Source: Ciborinia camelliae (taxonomy: Eukaryota > Ascomycota > Leotiomycetes > Helotiales > Sclerotiniaceae). From it: 64,000 nucleotides of DNA. Position 1 is the first letter of the stretch, and every line of letters starts with the position of its first letter. The stretch is from positions 651,028 through 715,027 of the forward strand of contig JANPYM010000009.1 in assembly GCA_025890175.1 (NCBI GenBank). The letters are read 5' to 3'. Made by a program: the position numbers and the translations under genes. Below are positions 11,375-22,725 of this stretch, piece by piece. Below the pieces are notes generated by a model that was not told where the DNA came from, made no database searches, and worked only from the letters and a program-made list of their open reading frames with translations.

Positions 11375-14303
11375 ATGGTGGGTAGAAGAAAAAAGGCCCT
11401 CCAGGCAAAGGGAGTTGTCCACAAAAATGCACAGAAAGAAGCTCGAGAGGCTCAAAAGACTCCAAAGAGTCGATCAACTCGAGCTGGTAAGGAAGACCGT
11501 CGTGCTGCGAAATTGGAACGTCGGAAGAAAGAGAAGAAATCATATACTGCACAAGATTGGGCACAACCTGCCCCAGATCATTTGATTGCCAAGTTAGATC
11601 TTCCTAAGCACAGCTCTAAGTATCAATCATATTTCGAATTTGCAGAGAACAAGGAAAAGAAGAAGAAGCTGGAGTTTCAGGTATTTATTTTTGCGATGTA
11701 TTTTTGCCATATTGACTTATGGTTAGGTCACAAATGATCCTAATCCTCCACCAGGATTCGCATACGTCCCTATCGGGGATCCGACTTTGACCAACGCGTG
11801 CAAAGAATTATCGCGGGAACAAAATGCTATGATCTTTATTGTTTCGGTGAGGTTGGCTGACAGTTCTCTTCGTACCGTACCAAATGTAGGGCTGGACTCG
11901 CTGACTTCATATCTCCCACAGCGCTCGAAGGAAGACAACTCGAAGATTTCAGAGCATGTTTTTAGAACCGGGTATCACTTTCGAGAAGTTATTGTGGACG
12001 AAGCACGCAAAATTGTCGGCGATACCGTCATTTCGAACACTACCCACGGTTTGATTGAACCAATCCCAGAATCCCAGGACGAAATAAATAAACAAGCCGA
12101 TGCTGCGATACGAGATCTTTTTCCAAGAATTCCCAACACTGATCGACAGCGAATTATCGAGCATGCTTTTCAAAAGGGTCTCAAATTTCACGGAGAACCT
12201 ACGGTTGGCCTACAGGCTGATCTTCCTTTGGCACGTCGAGTTCAGCTTGCCGTTCTTGCCCACATTCGTCATACCCACACTAGATATGACAAATTACTCA
12301 GGGAAACAAGTTGGATAAATGCAAGAAAGGTAGTTGAGCCTGTGTGCCTGGACGTCCTCGTCAAATGGCGAGGAGACGAGGAAACTGGGCGTGATCAAAT
12401 GGATGAGATCCTACGAGAAGTTGTCATCATTACCGATTCAGACGATGAAGATAGCGATTCCGATGAAGACGATGATTCCGAAGAAGAGGAGGAAGGAGAA
12501 GGGACTTCCGCCGAACCCACTGATTTGGCCCTTCAAGATGACCCACAAAGGCGGCAACCTTTGGGACTTGAGCAAAATTCGTACGCGAATGGTGCTGGCT
12601 CCTCGGATTTCATTTCTTCTCATACAAGGTCTAGAGTAAGGCCAAATGAAGGACCAAGGAAACCTCAGCCTCGCTTCAAGCGATACCAAGCTGCTTGGGA
12701 TGAGGCTTTGAATCGCCGTCAAAATACCGCTTATGAACCTAACGGGGCAAGTATACAAGGATATGAGGCAAGTATGAGACCTGCTCAATCTAATGATTCA
12801 CCAAATCACCAAGAAATACCTCGACAGCAAGCACCTATCGCCGTATCACGTCCAAATATAGGCATAGAATACCTCTATCGTGATGCAGAACCTCGGCTTA
12901 GCATTCCGCCTGAACATCAAGTAGGTCTAGTTTCGACATGAGAGATAGAACAAAATTTCACTACTAATATTTATAGATTCGCCATTACTATCCACAAGAG
13001 AGGCCATCTTCCAGGACACTAATTCGCAGAAATGAGGTAACAGTAAGATCCTTGCATGACCGCCCAGCTTTTTATCTTCCACACCATAATCCAGCTCCAC
13101 AAGTGAGCAGAGAGCCGAGACCTCAAGTTGTCGTTGGAGCCTCCCCAACAAGATCTGGATTTCAAGATATGCTTGCTTTATCCATTGAAACACAAAATGA
13201 TAGTATGAACATTTCACCTCGTTTGGATCGAGATGCTGTTGTTGGCGACCCAGGCCATCATCAAGCGCCATATTCACGACGTGTGGTCGAAAGGAGTAGA
13301 GTGTCGCCTGGACTCCGAGAAGTCATTGTCATTGATGATGACAGTCCATATCCTAAACGCCGTCGTGTGATTGAAGATGATTATGGGCGATTTAGGCCTT
13401 ATCCTTCAAGGGAGCAGCATGGCCCTACCACTCCAACTATCCATCCCAGGGACGCTGATCGGCGTCCCACTGCATTGCCCAGACATATTGAAGGTTTGTC
13501 AACAAATCTGCCATTGCCATCTTCGAGACCTGTGCTCTCGGAACGCGTGCCAAACTATGAGGTGCCTGGTTTCAGACCACATGAAATGCATTCAGATCTA
13601 TCTAGGCGAGAAGAGGAAAGAATACCTGACCAGCAACCTGTACCTTATTCGAGGAAAGAGATGACTGCGCCACGTCCTTATTTGACAAATTCTAATGAGG
13701 CTTACAACCCTCAGCGAGTGGCTAGTAATAACATGAGAGTGGTTGAGAGTGATCAGTTTGTACGACGAGAACAAGTTGAGCCTAGTCAGAGGTATTACCT
13801 TCAAAGACCAGCGTCACCTGATCAACCTGTTTCCAGAAGAATTTCTCGTTCTCAAAATGTGGATGGTCCTGCAGACCAAGCTTTCATTCAACGTTTCTCT
13901 CAATCTGGACTTGAACCTTCCTTTTCTCGACCACAAAATGGTCCCATTTCTTATCAAGGATTTGTTCCATATGTTCATCGTCAAGGCGACGAGCCAGATC
14001 AAGCAGCTAGGTCATTCCCAGTAATGCGCACTGTTCAAGCAAGATCTCCAGTACGATATTTAGATAGGCCAGAGTGAGTGGGCTCGAATAGTCAAGGGGG
14101 ACTTAGAATCTGCTAACTTTCTTCACTTTAGGGTATCCGGAGAAAGATCTGGTCCACCAGTATACTACGAGAGACGTGATCCTTATACTGCAGAGCGATA
14201 TATGCCACATCATACCATGCCAGCTTCGGTACCGTCGGACGCTAATGTTCCAACATATACTCGAGTGATGCAACCTAGCCGTCAAGTTATTGTTTTGGAT
14301 TAA
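11375..14303 (+). CDS. DUF2293-domain nuclear-type protein
   Basis: Five exons: 11375-11680, 11727-11846, 11922-12920, 12977-14073 and 14132-14303, giving 897 residues. The N-terminus is very basic (K/R-rich, residues 1-60). The DUF2293 domain follows at roughly residues 185-300. Its marks are D-L-F-P-R-I-P-N-T-D-R-Q-R-I-I-E-H-A-F, then A-R-R-V-Q-L-A-V-L-A-H-I-R-H-T-H-T-R-Y-D and the A-R-x-x-V-x-P end block. An acidic run (D/E, about residues 305-330) comes next, and the rest is long, low-complexity and rich in R, P, S and Q, so probably disordered. The start at 11375 is the only ATG of the frame, since an ATG at 11349 runs into a stop. The second intron (75 nt) is a multiple of three without a stop, so its retention would add 25 residues. 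I treat it as spliced because it has clean GT..AG borders and interrupts a conserved stretch. The molecular role is unknown. Confidence 0.88.
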
Positions 14304-14863
14304 CCTTTTGCGAGATGGGTGTATTTATGTAAAAGCAGTCGAGCTGTCGAGGCCCCAGTTGTTTGTTTTAGTTTTCAACATTTTCCTGGATCTTGCTTTG
14401 GGAATCTGGTACACGCCCCATTCATTCATAGGTGAATGGTGGGTTTGGTATCTGGAAGGATAAAAAGGGCATGTGATGTTACTGTTTTGCATCGCCGGCT
14501 GTATGGATATGCATAAGCGTGGAGCATGGGGTTTGCATCATGGGGTAAACTATTTGCATTGGGACGGCGTAACCCATATACCTACCATTCGCAAACAGAA
14601 AGTCTGTAAATGGACTTGGTGGCAATACTGATTTATTCTGGGAGAACACATTTTTACTGGCGTGTACATTTCTACCCCCAAGGGTGAACATATTCATAAT
14701 GTATGTACCAAAAACAATTGTATTGCTTTCTGCCACAATGGTCCTCAGTAATACTAAATCCATATATACATTTGGTGATTCTCAAAGAGTGTAAAAATAT
14801 GATTCGGGTATCCAATCAACAATGCTCGCATAACTCCTTTAAATGCCGATGAAACTATAAATC
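14304..14863. other. Convergent 3' spacer
   Basis: This is the space between two convergent genes. It should hold both 3' UTRs. No coding evidence is seen: the 94-codon minus frame at 14479-14763 is featureless. Confidence 0.5.
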
Positions 14864-15619
14864 CTACGCTAACATTGCAACCTGTTGTTCGTCGCTCTCA
14901 CGCTGTCTTGCTTTCGCCCTATCTTTACTCGAAAGTTCTGATCTTGGCACATCAGGTAACGATTCTTTCAATGGCAGTCCCGCCGTAGGAACTCCAGGTA
15001 GTGGAACACCTGTAACTTCCGCTTCTAAGGCAGCCAGTTCATCCTCTACCTCATCTTCATCCTGATTTGACATCATCCCACCCAACATATCGCTCACCTC
15101 CTACACAAATATAAGTCAGTAAAGCAACACTCATGACACGACATAACACTTGCCTGTTGATAAGCGATAGCATCCGCCGTCTCTCCCATCAACTTCTCCA
15201 CATGATCCAGTCCTCCCATTTCCTTGTGTATCTGGTTCAGCACATTCGTGCCTTGTTGTAAACCAAATACAACATCCTTTTGTACCAGCGCAAACTCCAC
15301 ACTGCTAGTCAATTTCTCCAATTGCTCGAGTTGCGCGTCCGTCTTTGCCAGTAAAGATTCTTGGTATTTTTTCCGTCGCAGAGCTAGGAGAGCCCTCTTC
15401 TTATCCCCCTTTGCTAACATCTCTTTGGCGATAGCGGTTTCGCGGTCGGTGAGTACAGTTATACGTCGTTGATATTGGTGTAGCTTGTCCCGCTGGTTCT
15501 TCATATCCAAGATAGCTCTGCAGTTGAGGAGTTAGTGGATGTAGATGTGAGAGTCGCAACTATAGAGCTCCTTACTTATCCTGTGCGGATATCTTATGAT
15601 TACTGGGAGTGTTCCCCAT
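14864..15619 (-). CDS. VPS20: ESCRT-III subunit Vps20/CHMP6
   Basis: Three exons on the minus strand: 15619-15576, 15517-15154 and 15100-14864, giving 214 residues. The protein starts M-G-N-T-P-S, an N-myristoylation context (Gly2) as in Vps20/CHMP6. The basic helical N-half runs through D-K-A-I-L-D-M-K-N-Q-R-D-K-L and L-L-A-L-R-R-K-K-Y-Q-E. The acidic C-half contains M-S-N-Q-D-E-D-E-V-E-D-E-L-A-A-L-E. Vps20 sits on the endosome membrane, binds ESCRT-II and seeds Snf7 polymers for multivesicular-body sorting. The second intron has a GC donor (AG/GCAAGT) instead of GT; this junction restores the conserved Y-Q-Q-E-V-S-D-M-L. The start is fixed by the Gly2 motif. The gene is divergent from RIX7 with 278 bp between the two ATGs. 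Confidence 0.95.
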
Positions 15620-15897
15620 TGTCGAATTGCTTGAACTGCTTGATCGCAGTTGAGGAGATGCATTCCGTTTTTGCGGATTGAGATTGATCGGAAATGTCAC
15701 TCCGAGGCTTGAATGCTAAGAAACGGCGTCATGGCGGCCGGTGCTGATAAGCGATAAGAAGTCATCCATGCGGGACTTACCGCTTTTGGATCAAGATAAC
15801 ATTTTTTTAATTTTCAAACATTCAACAGTTTCAGTCAATTTGGGAAATTCAAATAACTTCAAGTACGCTTTGCTTCAAGGTGCTTGGATGATTAACG
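15620..15897. promoter_or_regulatory. Shared 278-bp promoter of VPS20 and RIX7
   Basis: The two start codons face away from each other across this gap, so both promoters must lie inside it or overlap the 5' ends. I see no strong TATA box. There is an AT-rich run at 15790-15830 and a GC-rich centre near 15720-15745. Confidence 0.6.
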
Positions 15898-18357
15898 ATG
15901 ATTTCTAGAGGTGGAAGGCCGACTTTAACTCAGGGGTTGGACAAGGAGGTATGAATTGTCTGCGGCGCAAAGATAAACTCGAATCGCGCCTTTACTAAAA
16001 GTCTATGCAGATATATCAAATTGTAAGGAAGCTGGCAGATGAACAGGCACAGAGCCAAAAAGGCCCAAAGCGTCTTACGATCTCTATTGTCTATGATAGC
16101 ATCAAAAATTCAAATTCTAGTCTGAAAAGAAGATCCAAAAAACTGTTGGAAGACTCAATTGACAGAGTGTTGTTGGTGTTGAAGGAAGAGCAAGATGAAA
16201 GTGATTCTGTAGATGGGGATTTTGAAGGATTGGAGGAGGCGGCACCACCACTAAAGGTATATAACATAAGCCCGCCAGTCATTGATGTATATATATTAAC
16301 TTTGTTAGGAACATAACATAATGAATAGAAATATTACCAAACTTTGGGCAAAACCCGCATCATCGCCTACAATGAGTCCCATCAACAGCACTCCTTCTGC
16401 GAGTGGAGCTACCACTCCCATGGTTTCCATACAAAGTAATACCAATACCAATGGGGAAGTCGAATCACCCATGAAATCGGATCGACAAGCAAATGGGGAA
16501 CCGAAATCTAAACGACGGAAAGCAGAACGAGAAGTCAAGAAAGATACCGATAGAGCACCCCCTACTGATATTTCGTTGGAGAATCTTGGAGGGGTGGATA
16601 ATGTTATTGAAGAACTGAACGAGCTCGTGGCGATGCCAATGCTATATCCGGAAACATATATAAGGACGGGAATCCAACCACCTCGAGGAGTTTTACTTCA
16701 TGGACCGCCTGGTTGTGGTAAAACGATGATCGCAAACGCTTTCGCTGCAGAAATAGGAGTATCGTTTATACCAATTTCTGCGCCATCTCTAGTGGCCGGT
16801 ATGTCTGGAGAATCAGAAAAGAAAATCAGGGATGTTTTCGACGAAGCAAAACGTATGGCACCTTGTCTCGTTTTTATCGATGAAATTGATGTCATAATGG
16901 GGAAGCGTGAGAGTGCTCAGAGAGAGATGGAAAAACGAATTGTGGCTCAAATGCTCACATCCATGGATGATATGGCTTTGGAGAAAACTGGCGGTAAACC
17001 TGTCATTATTATTGCTGCAACAAATCGACCTGATAGTCTCGACCCGGCTCTTCGAAGAGCAGGTCGTTTCAATAAGGAAATTAATTTGGGAGTTCCGAAC
17101 GAAGCTGCTCGAGAGAAGATTCTCCGCGCTCTTACCCAAAAACTCACTTTGACTGATGACTTCAACTTTCATGCTTTGGCAAAGATGACTCCTGGATTTG
17201 TGGGTGCTGATCTGAATGACGTTGTGTCTGTTGCAGGCACAGAAGCCATGAAGCGTATGATGGCAGTTCTAAAACAACGAACCGCCACAACCATGGAGAT
17301 TGATACTCTACTACCCAGTGCTACATCCATGGAGCTTGACACTCCAATATTAAAAGATAGCACCTCAGAAGCTCTTCTTGTTCTGAGGTCTTTAGTTGCA
17401 AATGCTGGAGGCTCGGCTCCTGATGGTGACTTTTCTATCAAATATACCGATTTTCTTGCAGCCATACCCAAAGTCCAACCATCGGCTAAACGAGAGGGCT
17501 TTGCAACGATTCCAGATACCACTTGGGCTCATGTTGGTGCTTTACATGAGGTGCGCGAGCAACTCGAAATGGCCATTGTCGAGCCGATCAAAAGACCAGA
17601 ATCTTTCGCTAGAGTTGGTATCACAGCACCTACAGGAGTTTTACTTTGGGGACCACCAGGATGTGGTAAAACTCTTCTCGCCAAAGCTGTCGCCAATGAA
17701 TCAAAGGCCAATTTCATTTCCATCAAAGGTCCCGAACTTCTCAACAAATATGTGGGAGAATCTGAGAGAGCTGTCAGACAAGTCTTTGAACGTGCTAGAT
17801 CATCCGTACCATGTATCCTATTCTTTGATGAACTCGATGCATTGGTTCCTAAACGTGAAGATTCTTTGTCGGAAGCTAGTAGCAAGGTTGTCAACACTCT
17901 CCTTACTGAACTCGATGGTCTAAGCAACAGAGCTGGCATTTACGTTGTAGGTGCCACCAATCGACCCGACATGATCGACCCCGCTATGCTCCGCCCAGGT
18001 CGTCTTGGAACATCAGTCTTCGTCGACCTTCCATCTCCAGATGAACGTGTGGAGATTCTCAAGGCTCTTTACATAAAAGCGCTACCCTTTGCCAGCGCAC
18101 AAGAAATTGAGGTACTAGGTCCAGTAGCGAGAGATGAGAGGTGCAATGGCTATAGTGGAGCAGATTTGGGTAATCTGCATCAGGCCGCTGCGGTGGCAGC
18201 GCTGAAGCGGGAGATGAGTATGGTAGCACAGGGACAGGCGACGATAGAGGATGATTTGAAGATTGGAGGGGCGGATTGGGAGGTTGCGTTGGGGAAAATC
18301 AAAGCGAGTGTTAAAGATGCGGGGAAGTATAGAAGGTTAAGGGATAGAGGGATGTAG
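15898..18357 (+). CDS. RIX7: AAA-type ribosome-biogenesis ATPase Rix7 (NVL homologue)
   Basis: Three exons: 15898-15948, 16011-16256 and 16309-18357, giving 781 residues. The N-terminal region contains a small helical domain (L-D-K-E-I-Y-Q-I-V-R-K-L-A-D-E). A basic K-S-K-R-R-K-A-E-R stretch near residue 165 could be a nuclear signal. Two AAA domains follow. In the first, Walker A is G-P-P-G-C-G-K-T at about 231-238 and Walker B F-I-D-E-I-D at about 288. In the second, Walker A is at about 547-554 and Walker B F-F-D-E-L-D at about 604, with the sensor block G-A-T-N-R-P-D-M-I-D-P-A. Rix7/NVL is a nucleolar hexamer that strips factors such as Nsa1 from pre-60S particles. The first ATG at 15888 runs into a stop, so 15898 is the start. 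The short first exon is needed for the N-terminal domain. Cdc48 is excluded by the N-terminus and spacing. Confidence 0.95.
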
Positions 18358-19120
18358 AATATAGGTTTCGTTATGAATGTATTCAGATCAAGAATTACAA
18401 AGTTACAAAATTGAATGCTTCATTGTCGCTGCACTAATCCGTGTATATGCGTCAAAACTATAGAATGTGACATTTTATCTTCTTTACTCTTTCTCCTTTC
18501 TTCAACAAGAGTATCCCAAGTTAACTTATTTTTCATTAATAATAGTGTTTGTATACACGATCAAATATAAGTTCTTAGCCTAGGTATCTATTTACACCTT
18601 ACCTCTGCAATTTCAACTTGCTCCCGGTGAGCTTTCCACTGCTCCATAAACAAGAGAACTTCCATGGGTGGCCCGTGCATGATATGATCACTTATACCGA
18701 GACTCATAACAACATTGTTCGAAAGAAGATACAAAATAAGAATAAAGTTTTATTATATTATTGTATTTTTAATATAGATATTATTGATTTTGCTTTGTTT
18801 TTATTTTCAATATATAATAGGTATATAATAGCGATAGAATGGCCATCTTTAGCCATCTATTGAGAAAACACGGTACACGTTCGAGATAGGGAGCGAAAGG
18901 GCTTTCCAGCTCTCAGTGCCGATACTCATTCCTATGACATGTCCTTATTCATGTGAACATTCCGGTAAAGGGGGGTTTGAGTAGATATTTCCTAAGTGCT
19001 CATTATGGGAGGACTAGATATAACAACAATAATATTCTTTTTATATGACAGATGGGTGATATTCAACACACAATTTCAGTGCCCACTAGCCCCTTACTCC
19101 ACGCACTCATTCCAACCCCA
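18358..19120. other. 3' flank of RIX7 with the left inverted-repeat arm
   Basis: There is no gene here. The stretch carries the left arm of a long inverted repeat (18610-18691), followed by a very AT-rich run at 18720-18850 (TTTTATTATATTATTGTAT). The 81-codon frame at 18618-18863 lies over the repeat and AT tract and is not coding-like. Confidence 0.6.
18610..18691 (+). repeat. Left arm of a long inverted repeat
   Basis: The first 38 bases of this arm (18610-18647) are the exact reverse complement of 20350-20387. After a short mismatched spacer, the inner part matches again: ACTTCCATGG, then GGCnCGTGCAnGATATGATCAC, paired with 20308-20345. The arms therefore share about 75-80 bases. The whole structure spans 1778 bp and encloses the gene at 19121-20023. 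Confidence 0.9.
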
Positions 19121-20023
19121 TTACTCTCCAACCCACACACTCCGTTCCCACCCTATGGTCCCCCTCATCTTATTCCATCCCGCTCCCTCCACAGCCTCCG
19201 CTTCGATACTATCCACCACAATTTTTGGACCAATGGTTTCGGGAAACGAGATATATCCTTCTTCGTCGAGGGTATGGAGAGTAGATTTGATCCAGGTTCT
19301 ACATGTAATTTCCAAATCTTTATCACCCCCCTCTCTTATATCCACTTCGGGATTTGAGGATATCCCTAGCCCTGCTGGCTCTCCAATCTCTCCCGACTCT
19401 CCAACATCCCCTGATTCTCCAGTCTCCCCCGACTCTCCGGACTTGGATGATATCGACTCTAAACTCTTGAGTTGAGCTTCTAAGCCCAAGACACCAAGAC
19501 GTTCTCGAAGAGCAGGTTGGATGATGGGGTCTACAGGAGATAATTTGAGGATGAAAAGGAGGGTGGGTATGAATTTTACTAGATTATCTAAACGTAATGT
19601 ATGGGATTGGTAGATCCATCCGGGTCCTGTCGTGTTGGTGATGTGAACTGTATTGTGTTACTCGGAGAGTCTAGATATTCGGGATGAGGAAGAAGGAAGG
19701 AGAGAAAAGAAAACGTACAAACGGTACCGATCACGGGAGCAAGAAAGGGGGTTGTGGTAGCCGGGGGTGAAGGGGAGGTGAGGAGGTAACCCCAATGGAC
19801 TAGATTGTTGGAAGTCAGTAGTTGTCTATCAAAAGAGGAACCAGAAACCCGTGAGGATATAGAGAATAAAAATATCAAAACAAATATGTAAACTGGGAAG
19901 TGCGAAATCAAACTTACAAAATGATTCATGCCCAATATCCGCGAGGAAAATATACAGAGTTGAGGGGGCAAATATGAAGTTTGAAGGAAGGGATGGTGTG
20001 GTGTTTAATACGGGGGTGGTCAT
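19121..20023 (-). CDS. Small fungal protein of unknown function with HW...GTVFH motif
   Basis: Three exons on the minus strand: 20023-19918, 19799-19719 and 19647-19121, giving 237 residues. After an N-terminal block (A-P-S-T-L-Y-I-F-L-A-D-I-G) the joined frame reads H-W-G-Y-L-L-T-S-P and then G-T-V-F-H-I-T-N-T-T-G-P-G-W-I-Y. This H-W ... G-T-x-[FY]-H-[IVA]-x-N layout is seen in several fungal families of unknown function (DUF6914/DUF7770-like); I cannot choose between them. A low-complexity S-G-E-S-G-E-T-G-E-S-G acidic stretch follows. The end block (C-R-T-W-I-K ... D-S-I-E-A-E-A) looks conserved. The first acceptor is taken at 19800, because the nearer upstream TAG acceptor would give an immediate stop. 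The gene lies wholly inside a 1.78-kb inverted repeat. Confidence 0.7.
19378..19445. repeat. Coding minisatellite (Ser-Gly-Glu repeats)
   Basis: On the plus strand the unit CTCCnnnnTCnCCnGACT recurs about six times. On the minus strand it encodes the S-G-E / S-G-D repeats of the 237-residue protein. Its copy number is likely to vary between strains. Confidence 0.7.
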
Positions 20024-20684
20024 CTCTCATAACTTATTATCTCCTGGAGATGAGATACAGTAGGGCGATAGAGAAAGAAAGGAAGGTTGGTTGGGATTAG
20101 GTTCGCTTCATTCGTGAGGTAACTCGGCTTAAGGTTCCATCAATAGAATTGTAGGAGTTCCAAAGAGCTGGTTGAGAAGGGTGGAGACTATGGGCTTGGA
20201 ATAGATGGTGTATTGAGAAGTAGTGAATTGATCAATTATGAAATCGTGGAATTGTGTAACGATTCTAATGAAAACATCTATAAAACATGGGAAGCTAATA
20301 CGACGAGGTGATCATATCGTGCACGCGCCATCCATCCATGGAAGTTTCCATGGAGCAGTGGAAAGCTCACCGGGAGCAAGTTGAAATGAAAACAAGGCAA
20401 CATCAATGAATGCTATCTATCAAGGCGATGTAACCTCATGATTACCGCTAATTTTAACTAGCCCTTGTCAGCTCGATATATAAGTCACATCTACTTCGTG
20501 TAATCAATCCAGTACTCTCTCTACCTAGTAGGCACTTCTCATACGCTTAAACCGAAATCTCAAATTTAGCAACTTAATTCTTTTACCTAGTGCTTGGAAG
20601 TCACAGTGACTTGACCTAAAGAAAAAGAAGATTGATTGATCTCGCGTGTCTTGTCGCCAACTAAGGTTACTTCTTATCATCATA
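20024..20684. other. Divergent intergenic region with the right repeat arm
   Basis: This separates the 237-residue gene (minus) from the transporter (plus). It contains the right inverted-repeat arm. No coding frame is supported: the minus frame at 20525-20749 overlaps the start of the transporter and is featureless. Confidence 0.6.
20308..20387 (-). repeat. Right arm of a long inverted repeat
   Basis: Bases 20350-20387 are the exact reverse complement of 18610-18647, and 20308-20345 pairs with the inner part of the left arm. A small local palindrome (TCCATGGAAGTTTCCATGGA) sits in this arm and is altered in the other. I see no clear target-site duplication at the outer ends. Confidence 0.9.
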
Positions 20685-22267
20685 ATGGACGATCTCAAAA
20701 CTGCTCGAAATGCGGCACCGGAATCTCCTCCACAACGTTTGTTTAACATTTCCGAAATTTCTTCAATTGATCACGACTAATTCAAAGGCAGCGTTAAGTG
20801 ATAATTCAGATCATGTACTCGTCACATGGGACGGACCAGATGATCCTCAAGATCCATTCAACTGGCCCCTAAGGAAGAAATTGCTGGTGATTGCATTAGC
20901 ACTTTTTGCCAGCTTTATCTCGTCTATGAATGGTACCATCATCTCAGTTGCCCACAATCCCATCAATGAAGAATTTGGCATCTCCGACGCGAAATTTCCT
21001 AATTCATACTGGCCGATTGCGTCTTGGGGAGTAGGGGGATCTTTATTCTCGCTCATCTTGTTTCCTGTCATGGAAGATTTCGGAATTCGACCCGTTTTTC
21101 TCATCACCTACTTTTTTTTCATCTGCTCCCTCATCCCCATCGGTTTGGCTCAAAATTTTACAACACTCATAGTGGTTCGGTTTTTTAGCGGAGGCTGTGT
21201 TCAGCTGCTAAGCAACGCCGTCGCGGGTATCATCAAATGTTTTTCAAGATGATCGAGCTAGGAGTGTACCCATAAGTCTCTATGTCACAACATATCTTGT
21301 TTCAACAAGTCTGGGCCCAGTGATTGGTTCTGTCATACTTCAATATCTTTCTTGGCGCTGGATAGGTTATATTGAATTAATTTGGACCGCCGCCTTTTTC
21401 CCAATCTTCGTCATCGGCCTCCCTGAAAGCCGCGGATCGGCCATATTGCTTGCCAAAGCTAAACAACTACGTCGGGAAGGAAAGGAGGCATACACGGAAG
21501 AAGAGCTACATCGAATACCATTGCATCGAGTTGTCGTCAATAGCGTGCAACGGCCCTTGTATATGCTTTTCACGGAATCCGTGGTTTTTGTGGCTACTCT
21601 TTGGGCTGCATTTAGTCTTGGAACAATCTACCTCTTTACTCAATCTGTCGAGCAGGTTTATGGACAACTCTATGGTTGGAACTCCCTACAAGCAGGATAT
21701 GTCCAAGTTGCTATTGCCGTCGGTGAGGTATTTGGATGTGGACTTTGTATGTACACCAATCGCTGGTACTACGATTCCGCTGTTCGAAATACCGAAGTTC
21801 CTGGTACACCTATCCCTGAGGCTAGATTGTATCCATCAGTCATTGGAGGGTTCTTGGGTGTCACGGGTGGAATGTTTTTGTATGGGTGGACATCAGTTTC
21901 TGCCATACATTGGATGGTACCCACCATTGGACTGGCAATGGTGGGCTTTGGGACAACCGCCATCATAGTAAGCAATGCAAACTATCTTGTCGATGCATAT
22001 AGCAAGTATGCAGCAAGCGCTCTCGGAGCTGTTGGCTTGGTCGAAAACGCCGCCCTCGCGTTCATTCCACTTGCTTCAGCATCTATGTACACGGATCTCA
22101 GATTTCAATGGGCTAGCTCACTTCTCGCGTTCTTATCTTTGGCGCTTGTTGCTACCCCATTCGCGGTCTTCAAATGGGGTAAACAGATCAGATCTCGCAG
22201 CCCATTCATGAAGGAGGCCATCATTGAACGGCGTCAAGCAGTTTTACAGCAGCCACTGCGTGTCTGA
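20685..22267 (+). pseudogene. DHA1-type MFS transporter with one frameshift
   Basis: Exon 1 is 20685-20736 and a 55-nt intron ends at 20791. Exon 2 begins W-D-G-P-D-D-P-Q-D-P-F-N-W-P, the usual lead-in of fungal DHA1 (12-helix) multidrug transporters. It continues through S-Y-W-P-I-A-S-W-G-V-G-G, R-F-F-S-G-G-C and Q-L-L-S-N-A-V-A-G-I-I. At about 21232-21250 the frame slips by one base and meets TGA. In the next frame the same protein goes on without a stop: D-D-R-A-R-S-V-P, then S-L-G-P-V-I-G-S-V (motif C) and on to 22267. The total would be about 508 residues, normal for DHA1. The gap is far too short (about 22 nt) to be an intron. This is either recent gene death or an assembly error. It lies next to a polyketide-synthase stump. 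Confidence 0.85.
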
Positions 22268-22725
22268 ACTAATTATGCAATAAAGTTCTCCTCGCTGTCT
22301 GCGTAGGGGAATCTGAAAATTACTTCGAAGGCTTAGAATATCAGCCTGTTGATTTATCTCACACCAATTATTGACCCCCATAGAATGCAAGATTTTTCTC
22401 TCGTCTCATTTGTCGCATATTTGGATTCTTTTTAACATTATTATCTGTCAATAGTCGATATTAGACACACTACAATTTCTTGAAGTTTCTTTATATTAAT
22501 ATATTTATAATACATTGATTTATAAGGAATATTTTACTATTTTAGACCCGATGTAGATACGAGTAAGGTACTTTGATCGGTACACCGTCAACCAGAGTCT
22601 ATTGACCCTTTTGCGGGACTATTCCATCATGCAAAAAGTACCCTCCAATTCTCGCGCTGCTGCTCGAAAAGTTGTACATCGTTCAAAATACTCACTCTTG
22701 CTATCTTTTATCCAGAATTTATGAC
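22268..22725. other. Gene-free stretch
   Basis: This is the space between the broken transporter and the end of the PKS relic, which converge here. Bases 22485-22545 are AT-rich. No gene or clear signal is seen. Confidence 0.5.

Noticed and set aside
18996..19475. 159-codon open frame on the plus strand, Ser/Pro-rich
   Set aside because: It is antisense to the third exon of the spliced minus-strand gene. Its S-P-D-S-P repeats are only the complement of the S-G-E repeats.
21232..21255. An intron to explain the frame change in the DHA1 transporter
   Set aside because: The only candidate GT..AG pair gives about 22 nt, well under the shortest intron in the window, and removing more would delete a conserved membrane helix.
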